A stretch of DNA of 36,606 bases from Candidatus Krumholzibacteriota bacterium (GCA_024277025.1 JAJRWA010000051.1:1-36606), one strand, 5' to 3'. Positions 8,116 through 17,558 are shown, numbered from the stretch's first letter. Numbers and translations: made by a program. Notes: generated by a model not told the origin, from the sequence alone.

Positions 8116-8171
8116 ATCCAGGCCGAGAAGCCATGTTCGGTCGGAGACGAAAACAACAAAAAGGGGAAGCA

Positions 8172-11100
8172 ATGAAAACCCATATCCTGATTGCGGTGGT
8201 GGCTCTCGGTCTGCTTGGCAACACCCCATCGTCGGCTGCTGTCGAGCGGCCCCTGCCCACTCGTGAAGGCCGCGTCATCCACGGTGGCAACGCCGCGCTG
8301 AACAAGGCCGCCGGCGATACCATCGACCTGATGGGACCGGCCGGATCGGGGGCGCCGTTTCTGGGCGACTTCGAAGCAGGGTGGAACGGGTGGACTTCGA
8401 TCGACCTGACCCAGCCGACGATCAGCCACTGGCAGGTCAGCGACTACAACCAGGCCGCGGTCGGCAACCTGGCCGCCTGGTGCGGAGACCTGGGTTTTGC
8501 CAGCTGCAACGACTCGCTGGAGGCGGCGGGAGGATATGGCAACTCGTGGTACGATCTGCTGGCCTACCGCCTATCGGTCCCTGATCCGGGCAGCAACGCC
8601 ACGGTGCGGGTGACGGCAACCCTGCAGTATGACGTCGAACCCGGTTACGACTATGTCGACCTGAGCAACAAGATCCAGGGCCAGTCGGGGTACGTGGCCC
8701 TCCAATCCTGGACCGGCGCCGGCACCGTGGCGGTCAACGAGAACTTCAGCTATCTGCCGAGCGAACTGGTCGACGGCACTGATGTGTTGCTGGTGTGGGT
8801 CGTCAGATCGGACGGCGGCTGGTCCGATGAGGACTGCTCCTGGCCCACCGCCGGTGCTTGTCAGATTGACGAGATCATCGTGACGACATCACAGGACGGC
8901 CAGGCTGATGTTGTCAGTTATACCGATTTTCAGGACGGCACCTTTGGTGATTGGTACATCACCTATGTGGACGGTGTTGGCGATTTCGCGGCGCTGTGGT
9001 CCGGGCTTAGGGACCTGGATCCGTGTGCGACGAATACCAGCCGTCAGGTGGCGTTCATCGACGATGGGCTGGTTGTGCCGGGGACCGGGGGGACCCGGTG
9101 CGTCGATTGGTGTTATGGGCCGGGTGGGTACATCGTGAACAACGATGGCGGTCTGGCGGGCATCGGGAGCCACCTCGAGAACGATATCCGGTCGCCGGTG
9201 ATGAGCAGGCCGGGCGGGGCTGCCGAGGGGTGTCGATTCGACTTTGATGTCTACGCTCATATGGGAGCAGGGCCCCGGGCCCCGGCCCAGTTCTTCGTGT
9301 GGGGGATCCGGTCCGCCGATACCGATGGCTCGGCTGGCAACGGGGTCCAGATCCTGTCTGAACAGGAGTTTCGCGATCGCGGTTTTTGGTACTCGGGCGG
9401 GCCCTGGTATCGCCGCTTTGAGCAGGACGTGACAGACCTCATGAATCCCGGCTATGACGAGATCCAGGTTCGCCTGGGTGTTCTGGAGGCCAACTGGTGG
9501 TGGGAGGAGGGGGACAACGGGACGCCCGCCCCCTACTTCGACAACGTCTCGGTCAAGGTCTTCCCGTTGTCAGGGCCCGCCATGACCGCGCGCGAGGTCG
9601 ATCTGGCCCAGGACAACTTTCCCGCCGTTGACGCGATTGACTTTGGCGACCTCGGCTCGTTGAGCGTGCGCTTCGACATGGCCCGCAATATTGCGCCAGC
9701 GGGGGATCTGCACAACGATCCGGGGGATTCGCTGCTGGTGAATGTGGCGGTGCCCCGGAGCGGGGCGGTGTTGGTGGGCAGTCCGGCGCTGCACTACGTG
9801 ATCGACGCCAATCCGGTTTTTGATCCCTACCGCACGGCGCCCGTCAGCGGCGTGATGCCCGGCCGGATGGCGGGTGGCGGCGGCCTGGAACCCGGGCTGT
9901 GGGCGTTTGATCTGCCGGATACGGGGCTGCTGTTTCCGGGCGACGTGATGCACTACTACTTCCGGGCGGGGGACGATGTGGGTGGCGATATCCAGTGGTC
10001 CACCCTGCCGGCGGATCTGACGGGCTATGGGGAATTCGGCGGGTTGATCACTTACAGCAGCTCGTTCATCGTGCACGCCCTGCCGACGATCAGGGACGAT
10101 GGCCTTGGCGGCTACACGGTGCCGCCGGTCCTGCTGTGGAACGATTTTGCCGACGGCGGCGGCGAGGATGAATGGAACCGGGCGCTTCTTACGGCCTACA
10201 GCACGCCCGGTGAGACCCACGACATCTACTACACCAACGATCCCGGTTCGGGAGTCGGCAACGGGTTGGGCGGCCGCACGGCGGGGCCGGCCCTGGACCA
10301 CTACACGACGCTGCTCTACACGGCGGGCGACCTGGGCAATCTGACCCTCAGTAACGGTGATCTGGCCTTCGACGCGGGCGATGACATCGGCACGCTGCAG
10401 AATTGGCTGGCTGGTGGCAACCGCAACCTGCTGCTGACCGGCGACAACCTGGTCAGCGATCTGGTGGTCAATGCCGGTGCGGCGGGACAGGATTTTGCCG
10501 CGACGGTGATGGGTGTGGCTTGGGTGGCGACGGACTTGCGGCCTTTGCTTGGCAATCAGTCGTCGCCTTTGGTGGCGGCGATTCCGGGTAATCCGGTGAT
10601 TGCGAATGCGGGTCAGTGGCTGGCCTACGGTCGCTGCCCCGGCCTGGGCACTCTTGATGCCGTGACGGCGCGGACCGGTGCCGTGCGCCTGGCCGAGTTC
10701 ACCGACAGCAGTGGCAACGTCGGTGTCTACCCGTATGCCGCTGCGACTTACAACCTGTACGGCGGCAGCAACCGGGTCGTGATCCTGCCCTATGACCTGA
10801 TGAACATCTACACACCGCCGAACGGCAAGGCCACAGCGCCCATGCCGGCGCGGAACATGGTGTTGGCGGATATTCTGGCGTACTTCGGGTATTTTGATCC
10901 GGTGCTGCTGTCGGGCACGCCGCCGCGCGCCCAGTTTGAGGTCAGCAATTATCCCAATCCTTTCAATCCCAGTACACGGATTGCGTACGAGATCAAGGCG
11001 CCGGGGCATTTGAGCCTGAAGGTGTTCAACGTGCGTGGGGAGCTGGTCAAGGTTCTGGTTGATCGGCAGGTCAGTGGGGGCGGCTTCGCTGAATGGGATG

Positions 11101-11201
11101 GCACCAACGCGCAGGGCGGCGCGGTATCGTCAGGCGTGTATTTATACGAGGCGCGCATGGGAGAGGAGGCCAGAGTAGCTAAAATGGTGCTGTTGAAATA
11201 G
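8172..11201 (+). CDS. Large secreted protein with C-terminal FlgD-like Ig sorting domain
   Basis: The ATG at 8172 follows AAGGGGA and begins a good signal peptide (MKTHILIAVVALGLLGNTPSSAA), so the longer open frame upstream is not used. The 1009-residue product has two jelly-roll or MAM-like segments at about 50-230 and 235-470 (FLGDFEAGWNGW; SYTDFQDGTFGDW), each starting with an aromatic-rich strand and containing cysteine pairs. A Rossmann/GATase-like module at about 655-860 (DIYYTNDPGSG, GGNRNLLLTGDNLV) resembles that of the 2102-3490 protein. The last 85 residues are the PNPFNPSTRIAYEI Ig domain with FNVRGELVK and SSGVYLYEARM. Such architectures occur in secreted, often protease-linked, proteins of FCB candidate phyla. 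No catalytic site was recognised, and the substrate is unknown. Confidence 0.82.
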   Translation: MKTHILIAVVALGLLGNTPSSAAVERPLPTREGRVIHGGNAALNKAAGDTIDLMGPAGSGAPFLGDFEAGWNGWTSIDLTQPTISHWQVSDYNQAAVGNLAAWCGDLGFASCNDSLEAAGGYGNSWYDLLAYRLSVPDPGSNATVRVTATLQYDVEPGYDYVDLSNKIQGQSGYVALQSWTGAGTVAVNENFSYLPSELVDGTDVLLVWVVRSDGGWSDEDCSWPTAGACQIDEIIVTTSQDGQADVVSYTDFQDGTFGDWYITYVDGVGDFAALWSGLRDLDPCATNTSRQVAFIDDGLVVPGTGGTRCVDWCYGPGGYIVNNDGGLAGIGSHLENDIRSPVMSRPGGAAEGCRFDFDVYAHMGAGPRAPAQFFVWGIRSADTDGSAGNGVQILSEQEFRDRGFWYSGGPWYRRFEQDVTDLMNPGYDEIQVRLGVLEANWWWEEGDNGTPAPYFDNVSVKVFPLSGPAMTAREVDLAQDNFPAVDAIDFGDLGSLSVRFDMARNIAPAGDLHNDPGDSLLVNVAVPRSGAVLVGSPALHYVIDANPVFDPYRTAPVSGVMPGRMAGGGGLEPGLWAFDLPDTGLLFPGDVMHYYFRAGDDVGGDIQWSTLPADLTGYGEFGGLITYSSSFIVHALPTIRDDGLGGYTVPPVLLWNDFADGGGEDEWNRALLTAYSTPGETHDIYYTNDPGSGVGNGLGGRTAGPALDHYTTLLYTAGDLGNLTLSNGDLAFDAGDDIGTLQNWLAGGNRNLLLTGDNLVSDLVVNAGAAGQDFAATVMGVAWVATDLRPLLGNQSSPLVAAIPGNPVIANAGQWLAYGRCPGLGTLDAVTARTGAVRLAEFTDSSGNVGVYPYAAATYNLYGGSNRVVILPYDLMNIYTPPNGKATAPMPARNMVLADILAYFGYFDPVLLSGTPPRAQFEVSNYPNPFNPSTRIAYEIKAPGHLSLKVFNVRGELVKVLVDRQVSGGGFAEWDGTNAQGGAVSSGVYLYEARMGEEARVAKMVLLK

Positions 11202-11285
11202 TCCGCACCTTTTCCGGGCTTTCTGGCCGCCGCTCCCACTGGGCCTCAAACGAATCGACAGGTTCCTTGGGACGGGATTATCCGG

Positions 11286-11777
11286 TCATTTCTGCCATCT
11301 GAACTTGGCATATGCCGCGCCCCAATTCGTGCTGCCCAGGGCCTTGTATTCGCCGCCAATCGAGAATCGACCGAATGAAACCTGAGCGAACGGCATGACG
11401 TCCCACTCATGGAGGTCGTCGAAGAAATATCCTCCCTTGGCACCGAACTCCAGGGCGCCGGCGTCATAGAGGGCGCCGATCGTGAATGCCAGGACACTGA
11501 GATCTCCACTTTCGAGGTCGGTTCCTGACAGGCTGTATTGTTGGCCCGGCAGGCCATACCACGCCCCTTCCAGGACGAAATCCAACGCCGGACCCAGAGG
11601 GAACTGCGATGACCCGGTGATGCCGAATCCCGTGTCGAAGAAATCGGCCGCATCACCGGCGGGCAGGAGCAGGTTGACTCCGGTGTAGGACGTCTTTTGC
11701 CGTTCCTGCGCCGACGCTTGTGTGCCCAGAATCAGGATCATCGCTACTGTGAGGAATGTTACAGACTTCTTGCTCAT
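11286..11777 (-). CDS. Small secreted beta-barrel-like outer-membrane protein
   Basis: The ATG at 11777 gives 163 residues with a signal peptide (MSKKSVTFLTVAMILILG to ASA). The mature part alternates glycine, aromatic and hydrophobic residues in short strands (TGFGITGSSQFPLG, FGAKGGYFFDDL, FAQVSFGRFSIGGEYKALG) and ends in YAKFRWQK. This suggests an eight-stranded porin-like or OmpW-like barrel. The frame remains open 67 codons upstream, but those codons cross the promoter region and show no protein-like character. It has its own promoter (11839-11868) and lies after the fadE terminator, so it is not part of the fatty-acid operon. Its function is unknown. Confidence 0.7.
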   Translation of the reverse strand: MSKKSVTFLTVAMILILGTQASAQERQKTSYTGVNLLLPAGDAADFFDTGFGITGSSQFPLGPALDFVLEGAWYGLPGQQYSLSGTDLESGDLSVLAFTIGALYDAGALEFGAKGGYFFDDLHEWDVMPFAQVSFGRFSIGGEYKALGSTNWGAAYAKFRWQK

Positions 11778-11838
11778 ATTCACAATGTCCGCCTTTCGTG
11801 GAGGGGTCGCACCAAGTATTGTGATGATTTCGATTCGG

Positions 11839-11868
11839 AACATAGCAGAATCCACTGTGTTCATGCAA
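11839..11868 (-). promoter_or_regulatory. Promoter of the small barrel gene
   Basis: On the minus strand TTGCAT (11868-11863), an 18-base spacer and TATGTT (11844-11839) form a plausible sigma70 promoter about 60 bases before the ATG at 11777. It lies just after the terminator of the fad operon. Confidence 0.5.
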
Positions 11869-11907
11869 CACCTGAACAACGCAAGAATTGCAGCCCTCTG
11901 GGCCCAG

Positions 11908-11938
11908 AAAAAAAGGCACCCAGGCCAAGCTGGGCGCC
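11908..11938 (-). terminator. Rho-independent terminator of the fadN-fadA-fadE operon
   Basis: On the minus strand GGCGCCCAG (11938-11930), a 6-base loop and CTGGGTGCC (11923-11915) form a 9-bp stem with one G-T pair, followed by seven T (11914-11908). It starts 25 bases after the fadE stop. This is the strongest terminator in the window. Confidence 0.85.
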
Positions 11939-11962
11939 CTTCTCCATCATCTGTCTGCCGGC

Positions 11963-13753
11963 TCAGCCGACCGTCCACCCATCCGCCGCAATCACCTTCT
12001 CGGCAATCACGTCGTGCAGCTTGGTCCGGTTCACCGGGTCGTGCTTGGTCAGGCGCCGCAGGCCCGCCATCATGGTGCGCAGTTCGTCGCCCTCGACGGT
12101 GCCCGACATCACGTTGCGGGCCCAGGTGCCGACCCGTTCGGTGGCGTCGTGCACATAGAGGGTGAACATGGCGGCCATGTGGGCGGCGGCCTCTTCGCCG
12201 TCCCGGTCCTTTTTCTTCAGGGTGCGCAGCAGGGCGCTTTCGCAGGCGTAGGCGGCCATGGTGATGTCCGCGATATCAGCCAGCACTTCCTGCTGATCCT
12301 TCAGGCCATGGCCGAACTTCTGGGCCGCCAGGCCCAGCGTCGCCAGCACGACCTTCTTCATGTTGGCCACCAGCTTGGCCTCGTCCTCGAGGTATTCGGG
12401 CTCGCCCGGTTCCTCGAACGACGGCAGGCCGGTCAGGCTTTCGGCCACCGCCTGTGCGGCCTGCAGGAAGGGCAGCTCGCCCTTCATGGCCTTCTTCATG
12501 ATCATGCCCGGCACCAGCAGGCGGTTGATTTCGTTGGTGCCCTCGAAGATGCGGTTGATGCGCTCGTCGCGGTAGTAGCGCTCCAGCGGGTATTCGCTGC
12601 AGTAGCCGTAACCGCCCAGCATCTGGACACCTTCCTCGGCGGCCAGGGCCATCGCTTCGCTGGCAAACACCTTGATCATCGAACACTCGATGCTGAATTC
12701 CTCGACCTTCCTGATGCCGGCCAGATCGTAGTCGGCGGCGCTCTTGTCCAGGGTCGCGATGGCCTGGTCCAGCAGACCGGCCGTGCGGTAGACCATGCTC
12801 TCGGCCAGGAAGCCGGCCGTCATCACGTCGGCGATCTTGCGCCGGATGAGGCCGAAATTGCACAGGGGTTCACCGAACTGGTGCCGCTCCTTGGTGTAGG
12901 GCACGGCGGCCTCGAGAGCCATCTTGATGCCGCCCAGCGAACTGGCGCCCAGCTTGAAGCGGCCCACGTTCAGGATGTTGAAGGCGATGTGGTGGCCTTT
13001 GCCGATCTCGCCCAGCAAATCGTCGGCTGGCACTTTGACATCTTCCAGGGTGATCGCGCAGGTGCTCGAACCCTTGATGCCCATCTTGTGCTCTTCGGGG
13101 CCGATGGTGACGCCGTCGGCGTGCAGGTCGACGATGAAGCCGGTGAATTGCTCGCCGTCGATCTTGGCGAACATGATGCAGATGTCGCTGTAGGCGGCGT
13201 TGGTGATGAACTGCTTGCTGCCGTTGAGCACGTAGTGGCTGCCGTCGTCGCTGGGCACGGCGGTGGTCGCGGCGGCCAGGGCATCACTGCCGCTGCCGGT
13301 CTCGGTCAACGCGTAGCAGGTCATGATCTCGCCCGTGGCGATACCCGGCAGGTACTTCTGCTTCTGCTCGTCGGTGCCGAAGTAGACGATCGGCAGGGTG
13401 CCGATGCCCGACTGGGCGCCGTGGGTTACGGCAAAACTGCCCGCCGCGGCAATGCGCTCGCTGACCAGCATGACCGTGGCCTTGTTGCTGCCCATGCCGC
13501 CGAAGGCCTCGGGGATGTCGACCATCAACAGGCCCATGTCGGCCGCCTGTTTGAGCAGGCCCTTGCCGAGACTCGTGTTCCCGTTGTATTCCAGATCGTC
13601 CATGATCGGCGCGATCGCCTGGGCGACGAAACCGTCGACCGTGCTGGAGAACATGCGCTGGTTCTCGTCGAAATCCTCGGGTGTGAAACAGTCGGCCGGA
13701 TTGGTCTCGCTGAGCAGGAACTCGCCGCCGGTGGGATACTTTGCGTCTGACAT
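11963..13753 (-). CDS. fadE: Acyl-CoA dehydrogenase (FadE-type, VLCAD-like)
   Basis: The 596-residue flavoenzyme catalyses the first step of beta-oxidation, acyl-CoA to trans-2-enoyl-CoA, passing electrons to ETF. The N-terminal helical domain (PEAFGGMGSNKATVML) is followed by the middle beta domain with CYALTETGSGSDA and KQFITNAAYSDICIMFAK. The C-terminal helical domain contains RHQFGEPL, YGYCSEYPLERYYRD and RIFEGTNEINR. By comparison with MCAD Glu376, the catalytic base is the glutamate of FEG (about Glu404). The extra 160 residues after this point are characteristic of the VLCAD/ACAD9 and Bacillus FadE branch. It is the last gene of fadN-fadA-fadE, 28 bases after fadA, with AAGGAGA before its ATG and a strong terminator behind it. 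Confidence 0.93.
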   Translation of the reverse strand: MSDAKYPTGGEFLLSETNPADCFTPEDFDENQRMFSSTVDGFVAQAIAPIMDDLEYNGNTSLGKGLLKQAADMGLLMVDIPEAFGGMGSNKATVMLVSERIAAAGSFAVTHGAQSGIGTLPIVYFGTDEQKQKYLPGIATGEIMTCYALTETGSGSDALAAATTAVPSDDGSHYVLNGSKQFITNAAYSDICIMFAKIDGEQFTGFIVDLHADGVTIGPEEHKMGIKGSSTCAITLEDVKVPADDLLGEIGKGHHIAFNILNVGRFKLGASSLGGIKMALEAAVPYTKERHQFGEPLCNFGLIRRKIADVMTAGFLAESMVYRTAGLLDQAIATLDKSAADYDLAGIRKVEEFSIECSMIKVFASEAMALAAEEGVQMLGGYGYCSEYPLERYYRDERINRIFEGTNEINRLLVPGMIMKKAMKGELPFLQAAQAVAESLTGLPSFEEPGEPEYLEDEAKLVANMKKVVLATLGLAAQKFGHGLKDQQEVLADIADITMAAYACESALLRTLKKKDRDGEEAAAHMAAMFTLYVHDATERVGTWARNVMSGTVEGDELRTMMAGLRRLTKHDPVNRTKLHDVIAEKVIAADGWTVG

Positions 13754-13781
13754 TTTCTTTCTCCTTGCAGGCAGTTGTCGC

Positions 13782-14966
13782 TTAGATCGCTTCGAAGATT
13801 CCGGCCGCGCCCATGCCCGTGCCGATGCACATGGTGACCAGGGCGTACTGGCCGCCGCGCCGCTTCAGTTCATGCAGGGCGCTGGCGGTGAGCTTGGCGC
13901 CGGTGCAGCCCAGGGGATGGCCCAGGGCGATGGCGCCGCCGTTCGGGTTCAGTCGGTCGTCCGCCGGGTCCAGCTTGAGACCCTTGCACACGGCCAGGCT
14001 CTGGGCGGCAAACGCCTCGTTCAGTTCGATGACGTTCATTTGCTCCAGTTTCAGGCCGGTCTGGGCCATGACCTTGGGCACCGCTGCGACCGGCCCGATG
14101 CCCATGATATCCGGCTCGACACCGGCCACGGCGTAGCCCACGAAGCGGGCCAGCGGTGTCAGGCCCAGCTCGGCCGCCTTCTCGGCGGTCATCAGCAGGG
14201 TGGCCGCGGCGCCGTCGCTCATCTGGCTGCTGTTGCCGGCGGTCACGGTGCCGCCGTTCTTGAAGGCGGGCTTCAGGCGGGCCAGACCCTCGACGCTGGT
14301 ATCGGCGCGCGGGCCCTCGTCCACCTTGAACTCGACTTCCTGCAGCGCGGGCCGGCCGTTCTTGGCCTTGTCCGGCAGCTGGGCCAGGACCGGCACGATC
14401 TCCTTTTCATAGTGGCCGGCCGCGATCCCCGCGAGGGCCTTGCGGTGGCTGTGGTAGCTGAACTCATCCTGGGCCTCGCGGCTGATCTCGTCGCGCACGG
14501 CGAGGTTTTCCGCGGTGATGCCCATGTTGGTCAGGTACTCCGGATGTTCGGTGGCCATCTGGGGGCTCGGCAGGTAGCGCAGGCCGCCCAGGGGCACCAT
14601 CGACATGGATTCGGTGCCACCGGCAATGATCACGTCTTCCTGGCCGCTGGCGATCTTCAGGGCCGCCAGATTGATGGTCTCCAGCCCCGAGCTGCAGAAC
14701 CGGTTGACGGTCATGCCCGGCACCTCGACCGGCAGGCCGGCCATCAGGGCGATGTTCCGGCCCACGTTCATGCCCTGCTCGCCCTCGGGCATGGCGCAAC
14801 CCATGATCACGTCCCCGATCAGGGCCGGGTCCAGGTTCGGGTGCTCGTCCAGGATGGCCTTGACCACCGCGGCGCCCAACTCATCGGGGCGGGTGTGGCG
14901 CAGGCTGCCTTTCAGGGCGCGGCCCACGGCGGTGCGGCGGGAACTGACTACGACGACTTCTCTCAT
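13782..14966 (-). CDS. fadA: Acetyl-CoA C-acyltransferase (3-ketoacyl-CoA thiolase)
   Basis: This 394-residue thiolase cleaves 3-ketoacyl-CoA with CoA to acetyl-CoA and a shortened acyl-CoA, the last step of each beta-oxidation cycle. The nucleophile lies in [11 protein letters not shown] (about Cys91), the histidine in [17 protein letters not shown], and the second cysteine in [10 protein letters not shown]. The family signature [12 protein letters not shown] is present. The ATG at 14966 is preferred because AAGGAGA lies six bases upstream; a GTG one codon earlier is possible. It sits 24 bases after fadN and 28 before fadE, in the order seen in Bacillus subtilis fadNAE. Length and motifs are normal. 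Confidence 0.94.
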   Translation of the reverse strand: MREVVVVSSRRTAVGRALKGSLRHTRPDELGAAVVKAILDEHPNLDPALIGDVIMGCAMPEGEQGMNVGRNIALMAGLPVEVPGMTVNRFCSSGLETINLAALKIASGQEDVIIAGGTESMSMVPLGGLRYLPSPQMATEHPEYLTNMGITAENLAVRDEISREAQDEFSYHSHRKALAGIAAGHYEKEIVPVLAQLPDKAKNGRPALQEVEFKVDEGPRADTSVEGLARLKPAFKNGGTVTAGNSSQMSDGAAATLLMTAEKAAELGLTPLARFVGYAVAGVEPDIMGIGPVAAVPKVMAQTGLKLEQMNVIELNEAFAAQSLAVCKGLKLDPADDRLNPNGGAIALGHPLGCTGAKLTASALHELKRRGGQYALVTMCIGTGMGAAGIFEAI

Positions 14967-14990
14967 CACGATCTCCTTTGCGTTCCCGCT

Positions 14991-17393
14991 CTAGTTCCGC
15001 AGGGGTTTGCCGGTTTTCAACAGACTTTCGATGCGCTCGAGGGTCTTGCGCTCGCCCAGCAGGCGCATGAAGCTCTCGCGCTCCAGCTCGAGCATGTCCT
15101 TTTCGGTGACCGTCGTGCCGGGGGGCACCACGCCGCCGCTGAGGATCCTGGCCAGTTCCATACCGATCTTGCGGTCGTGGGCCGACACGTAGCCGCCCTG
15201 CTCCATGTTGAACAGGACCGATTCGGCCAGGGCGATGCCCGCGGTGCCCATCACCGGAATGGCCTGGTCCTCGACCGGACTGACGTAATGACTGGTGGCC
15301 AGGGCCAGGGCCAGATCCTTGGCGTCGGCCGCAAGGTGATCCCGGTTCAGGGACCAGCTGTCGCCCGCCCGCAGGAAGCCCAACTCCACGGCCTCGGCCG
15401 CGCTGGTGGCCACCTTGGCCGTGCCGATGGTCTCGAAGGTCTTGCGGAAGGCCGGCTGCAGGTCGCGCTTGTCCAGCAGGACCGCCACGTTGCGCTGGTA
15501 CAGCCGCAGGCAGCCGCCGCCGGCCGGGATCACGCCCGCGCCGAACTCGACCAGGCCGATGTAGGTTTCGGCCGCGGCCCGGACCGCGTTGGCACCCAGG
15601 GTCATCTCGCAGCCGCCGCCGAGGGCCAGGCCCGCCGGCGCCGTGACCACCGGCACGCCGCAGTGCTCCAGGCGGCTGGTCGCGGTCTGGAAGGCGCGGA
15701 CGATCATATTGATGTCCTCCCAGTTGCCTTCCATCGCCTCCATCATCAGCATCATCAGGTTCGCCCCGACCGAGAAGTTCTCCGACAGGTTGGTCACCAC
15801 CAGGGCCTGCCAGTTCTTTTCCGCCTCGGTGCAGGCGGTCATCACCATGTTCAGGGTGTCCTGGCCGATGGCGTTCATTTTCGAATGGAATTCCAGGCCC
15901 AGCACACCGTCGCCCAGGTCCAGCAGGCTGGCCCCGGGATTACGTTTCACTTCGCGGCCCGTTGCGCGCAGGATGTCGAAGTCAAAGACCCGCTCATCAG
16001 TGGGCACGTCGGCAAACACGCCCGGCGCGGCCGTCGGCGTCTGCACCACACCGTCCTTGGTGCGGTAGATCGTCTCGGCGCCGCTCTCATAGAGGGCATC
16101 GACCCAGGCGGGCAGGGGTTGGCCTTCCTCGCGCAGGCGTTCGGTGACCTTGCGGAAGCCCAGCACATCCCACACCTGGAACGGGCCCAGATCCCAGTTG
16201 AAGCCCCAGCAAACCGCCAGATCGATCTCGGCCGCCTGGTCGCAGATCTCGCCCAGCCGCATGGCGCTGTACGAGAAGCTGGCACTCAGCAGCTTCCAGA
16301 TGGCCTGGCCGGCCTTGCCCTTGCCGAAAGCCAGGGTCTTCAGCCGCGTGTTCAGGTCCTCGATGCTCTTGGCCGCCGCGATCTCCGGCAGCTTGGCCTT
16401 GGCCTTCTCGCGGTACTCGAGTTTGTCCAGATCCAGGGTGAAGAACTTCTTGCCCTCGGCCGTCTTTTCCATCTTGTAGAAACCGGCGCCGCTCTTGCGG
16501 CCAAGCAGGCCCTTTTCGACCATCTTGCGCACGACATCGGGCACCTTGAAGGTGTCGCGGGCCTCATCGTCGGGAATCAGGGGGTAGATGTTGTCGGCCA
16601 CGTGCAGGAAGGTGTCCAGGCCGACCAGGTCGGCCAGCTTGAAGGTCGCGGTCTTGGGCCGGCCGATCGCCGGGCCGGTCATGGCGTCGATTTCCTCGAT
16701 GGTCAGGTCCAGTTCGTCCATCAGGCGAATGGTGGCCATCATGGCGTGCACGCCCACGCGGTTGGCGATGAAGTTGGGCGTGTCCTTGGCCAGGACGATG
16801 CCCTTGCCCAGGCGGTCGCGCGCGAATTCACAGACGAAGTCGAGCACCGCCGGATCGGTGTCACCGGTCGGAATGACCTCGAACAGTTTCATGTAGCGCG
16901 GGGGGTTGAAGAAGTGCGTGCCCAGGAAGCGGGGTTTCAGGTCGTCCGGCAGGATGCTGCTCATCTCGGCCAGGGACAGGCCCGAGGTGTTGCTGCTGAA
17001 GATCGCCTCGGGGCCGATGTGCGGGGCCACGTTCTGCAGGACGATCTGCTTGATCTTCATGTCTTCCTTGACGACCTCGATGACCCAGTCGGCCTCTTTG
17101 AGCCGTTCCACATCGTCCTCGAAGTTGCCGACTTCGATCAATGAAAGCATATCGGTGCTGTAGATGGGCGAGGGGCGGGTCTTCCTGAGGGCGGCCACGC
17201 TGTCGGTGGCGATGCGGTTGCGCACGCGCGGACTTGCGAGCGTCAGGCCGGCGGCCTCTTCCTTGGCCATCAACTCCCGCGGGACGATATCCAGCACCAG
17301 CGAGGGTATGCCGGCGTTGGCGAAATGGGCCGCGATGCCGCTGCCCATGACTCCGGAACCCAGCACGGCGACTTTCCTGATCTGCCTGCGCAT
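14991..17393 (-). CDS. fadN: 3-hydroxyacyl-CoA dehydrogenase / enoyl-CoA hydratase (FadN-type)
   Basis: The 800-residue bifunctional enzyme hydrates enoyl-CoA and oxidises 3-hydroxyacyl-CoA with NAD. The dehydrogenase comes first: a Rossmann loop VAVLGSGVMGSGIAA near the N-terminus, the catalytic histidine in LGTHFFNPPRYMKLFEVIP, then the helical domain (GVHAMMATIRLMDE, GRKSGAGFY). The crotonase domain is C-terminal, with LGGGCEMTLGANAV and GLVEFGAGVIPAGGG carrying the two glutamates. This dehydrogenase-first order matches Bacillus FadN and is the reverse of E. coli FadB. The ATG at 17393 fits a GAGAGG site nine bases upstream; an ATG two codons earlier is also possible. A sigma70 promoter and a FadR-like operator lie directly upstream. 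Confidence 0.93.
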   Translation of the reverse strand: MRRQIRKVAVLGSGVMGSGIAAHFANAGIPSLVLDIVPRELMAKEEAAGLTLASPRVRNRIATDSVAALRKTRPSPIYSTDMLSLIEVGNFEDDVERLKEADWVIEVVKEDMKIKQIVLQNVAPHIGPEAIFSSNTSGLSLAEMSSILPDDLKPRFLGTHFFNPPRYMKLFEVIPTGDTDPAVLDFVCEFARDRLGKGIVLAKDTPNFIANRVGVHAMMATIRLMDELDLTIEEIDAMTGPAIGRPKTATFKLADLVGLDTFLHVADNIYPLIPDDEARDTFKVPDVVRKMVEKGLLGRKSGAGFYKMEKTAEGKKFFTLDLDKLEYREKAKAKLPEIAAAKSIEDLNTRLKTLAFGKGKAGQAIWKLLSASFSYSAMRLGEICDQAAEIDLAVCWGFNWDLGPFQVWDVLGFRKVTERLREEGQPLPAWVDALYESGAETIYRTKDGVVQTPTAAPGVFADVPTDERVFDFDILRATGREVKRNPGASLLDLGDGVLGLEFHSKMNAIGQDTLNMVMTACTEAEKNWQALVVTNLSENFSVGANLMMLMMEAMEGNWEDINMIVRAFQTATSRLEHCGVPVVTAPAGLALGGGCEMTLGANAVRAAAETYIGLVEFGAGVIPAGGGCLRLYQRNVAVLLDKRDLQPAFRKTFETIGTAKVATSAAEAVELGFLRAGDSWSLNRDHLAADAKDLALALATSHYVSPVEDQAIPVMGTAGIALAESVLFNMEQGGYVSAHDRKIGMELARILSGGVVPPGTTVTEKDMLELERESFMRLLGERKTLERIESLLKTGKPLRN

Positions 17394-17457
17394 TGTCATC
17401 CGCCTCTCGTTAACCTGGCGGCCGTGGGCACGGACGCGCCTGTTTGGGGGTGTAAAA

Positions 17458-17471
17458 TGAATGACCATTCA
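17458..17471. promoter_or_regulatory. Likely FadR (TetR-type) operator in the fadN promoter
   Basis: TGAATG-AC-CATTCA is a perfect 6-bp inverted repeat. It begins three bases downstream of the fadN -10 box, so a bound protein would cover the transcription start. It resembles, in shortened form, the TGAATGA...TCATTCA palindrome bound by Bacillus FadR. A half-site TTCATTCATT (17657-17666) abuts the ATG of the fadR gene and hints at autoregulation. Confidence 0.65.
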
Positions 17472-17473
17472 GT

Positions 17474-17502
17474 ATTGTAGATGGGTTGGCGCCATCTGTC
17501 AA
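17474..17502 (-). promoter_or_regulatory. Sigma70 promoter of fadN-fadA-fadE
   Basis: On the minus strand TTGACA (17502-17497), exactly 17 bases, then TACAAT (17479-17474): a near-consensus vegetative promoter. The predicted start lies inside the operator at 17458-17471, giving a leader of about 70 bases. Confidence 0.8.
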
Positions 17503-17530
17503 CGTGTTTGCGACAATTATCTTTCAATCC

Positions 17531-17558
17531 TTGTCAGGCTTGTCAATTGTGATATAAT
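17531..17558 (+). promoter_or_regulatory. Sigma70 promoter of the fadR-type regulator
   Basis: TTGTCA (17531-17536), a 16-base spacer and a consensus TATAAT (17553-17558) point right. The promoter lies about 110 bases before the ATG at 17667, back to back with the fadN promoter. Confidence 0.65.

Noticed and set aside
7989..8171. N-terminal extension of the 1009-residue secreted protein
   Set aside because: It would translate through the REP-like palindromes and give an arginine-rich stretch before a clear signal peptide that starts at 8172.
13398..17144. Very long open frame on the plus strand opposite the fad genes (also similar ones opposite mutB and the glycine-rich genes)
   Set aside because: The minus-strand genes beneath it are unambiguous enzymes with full motifs. 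The opposite-strand translation is His/Gln/Gly/Arg-rich with no domain, as expected from the mirror of GC-rich codons.
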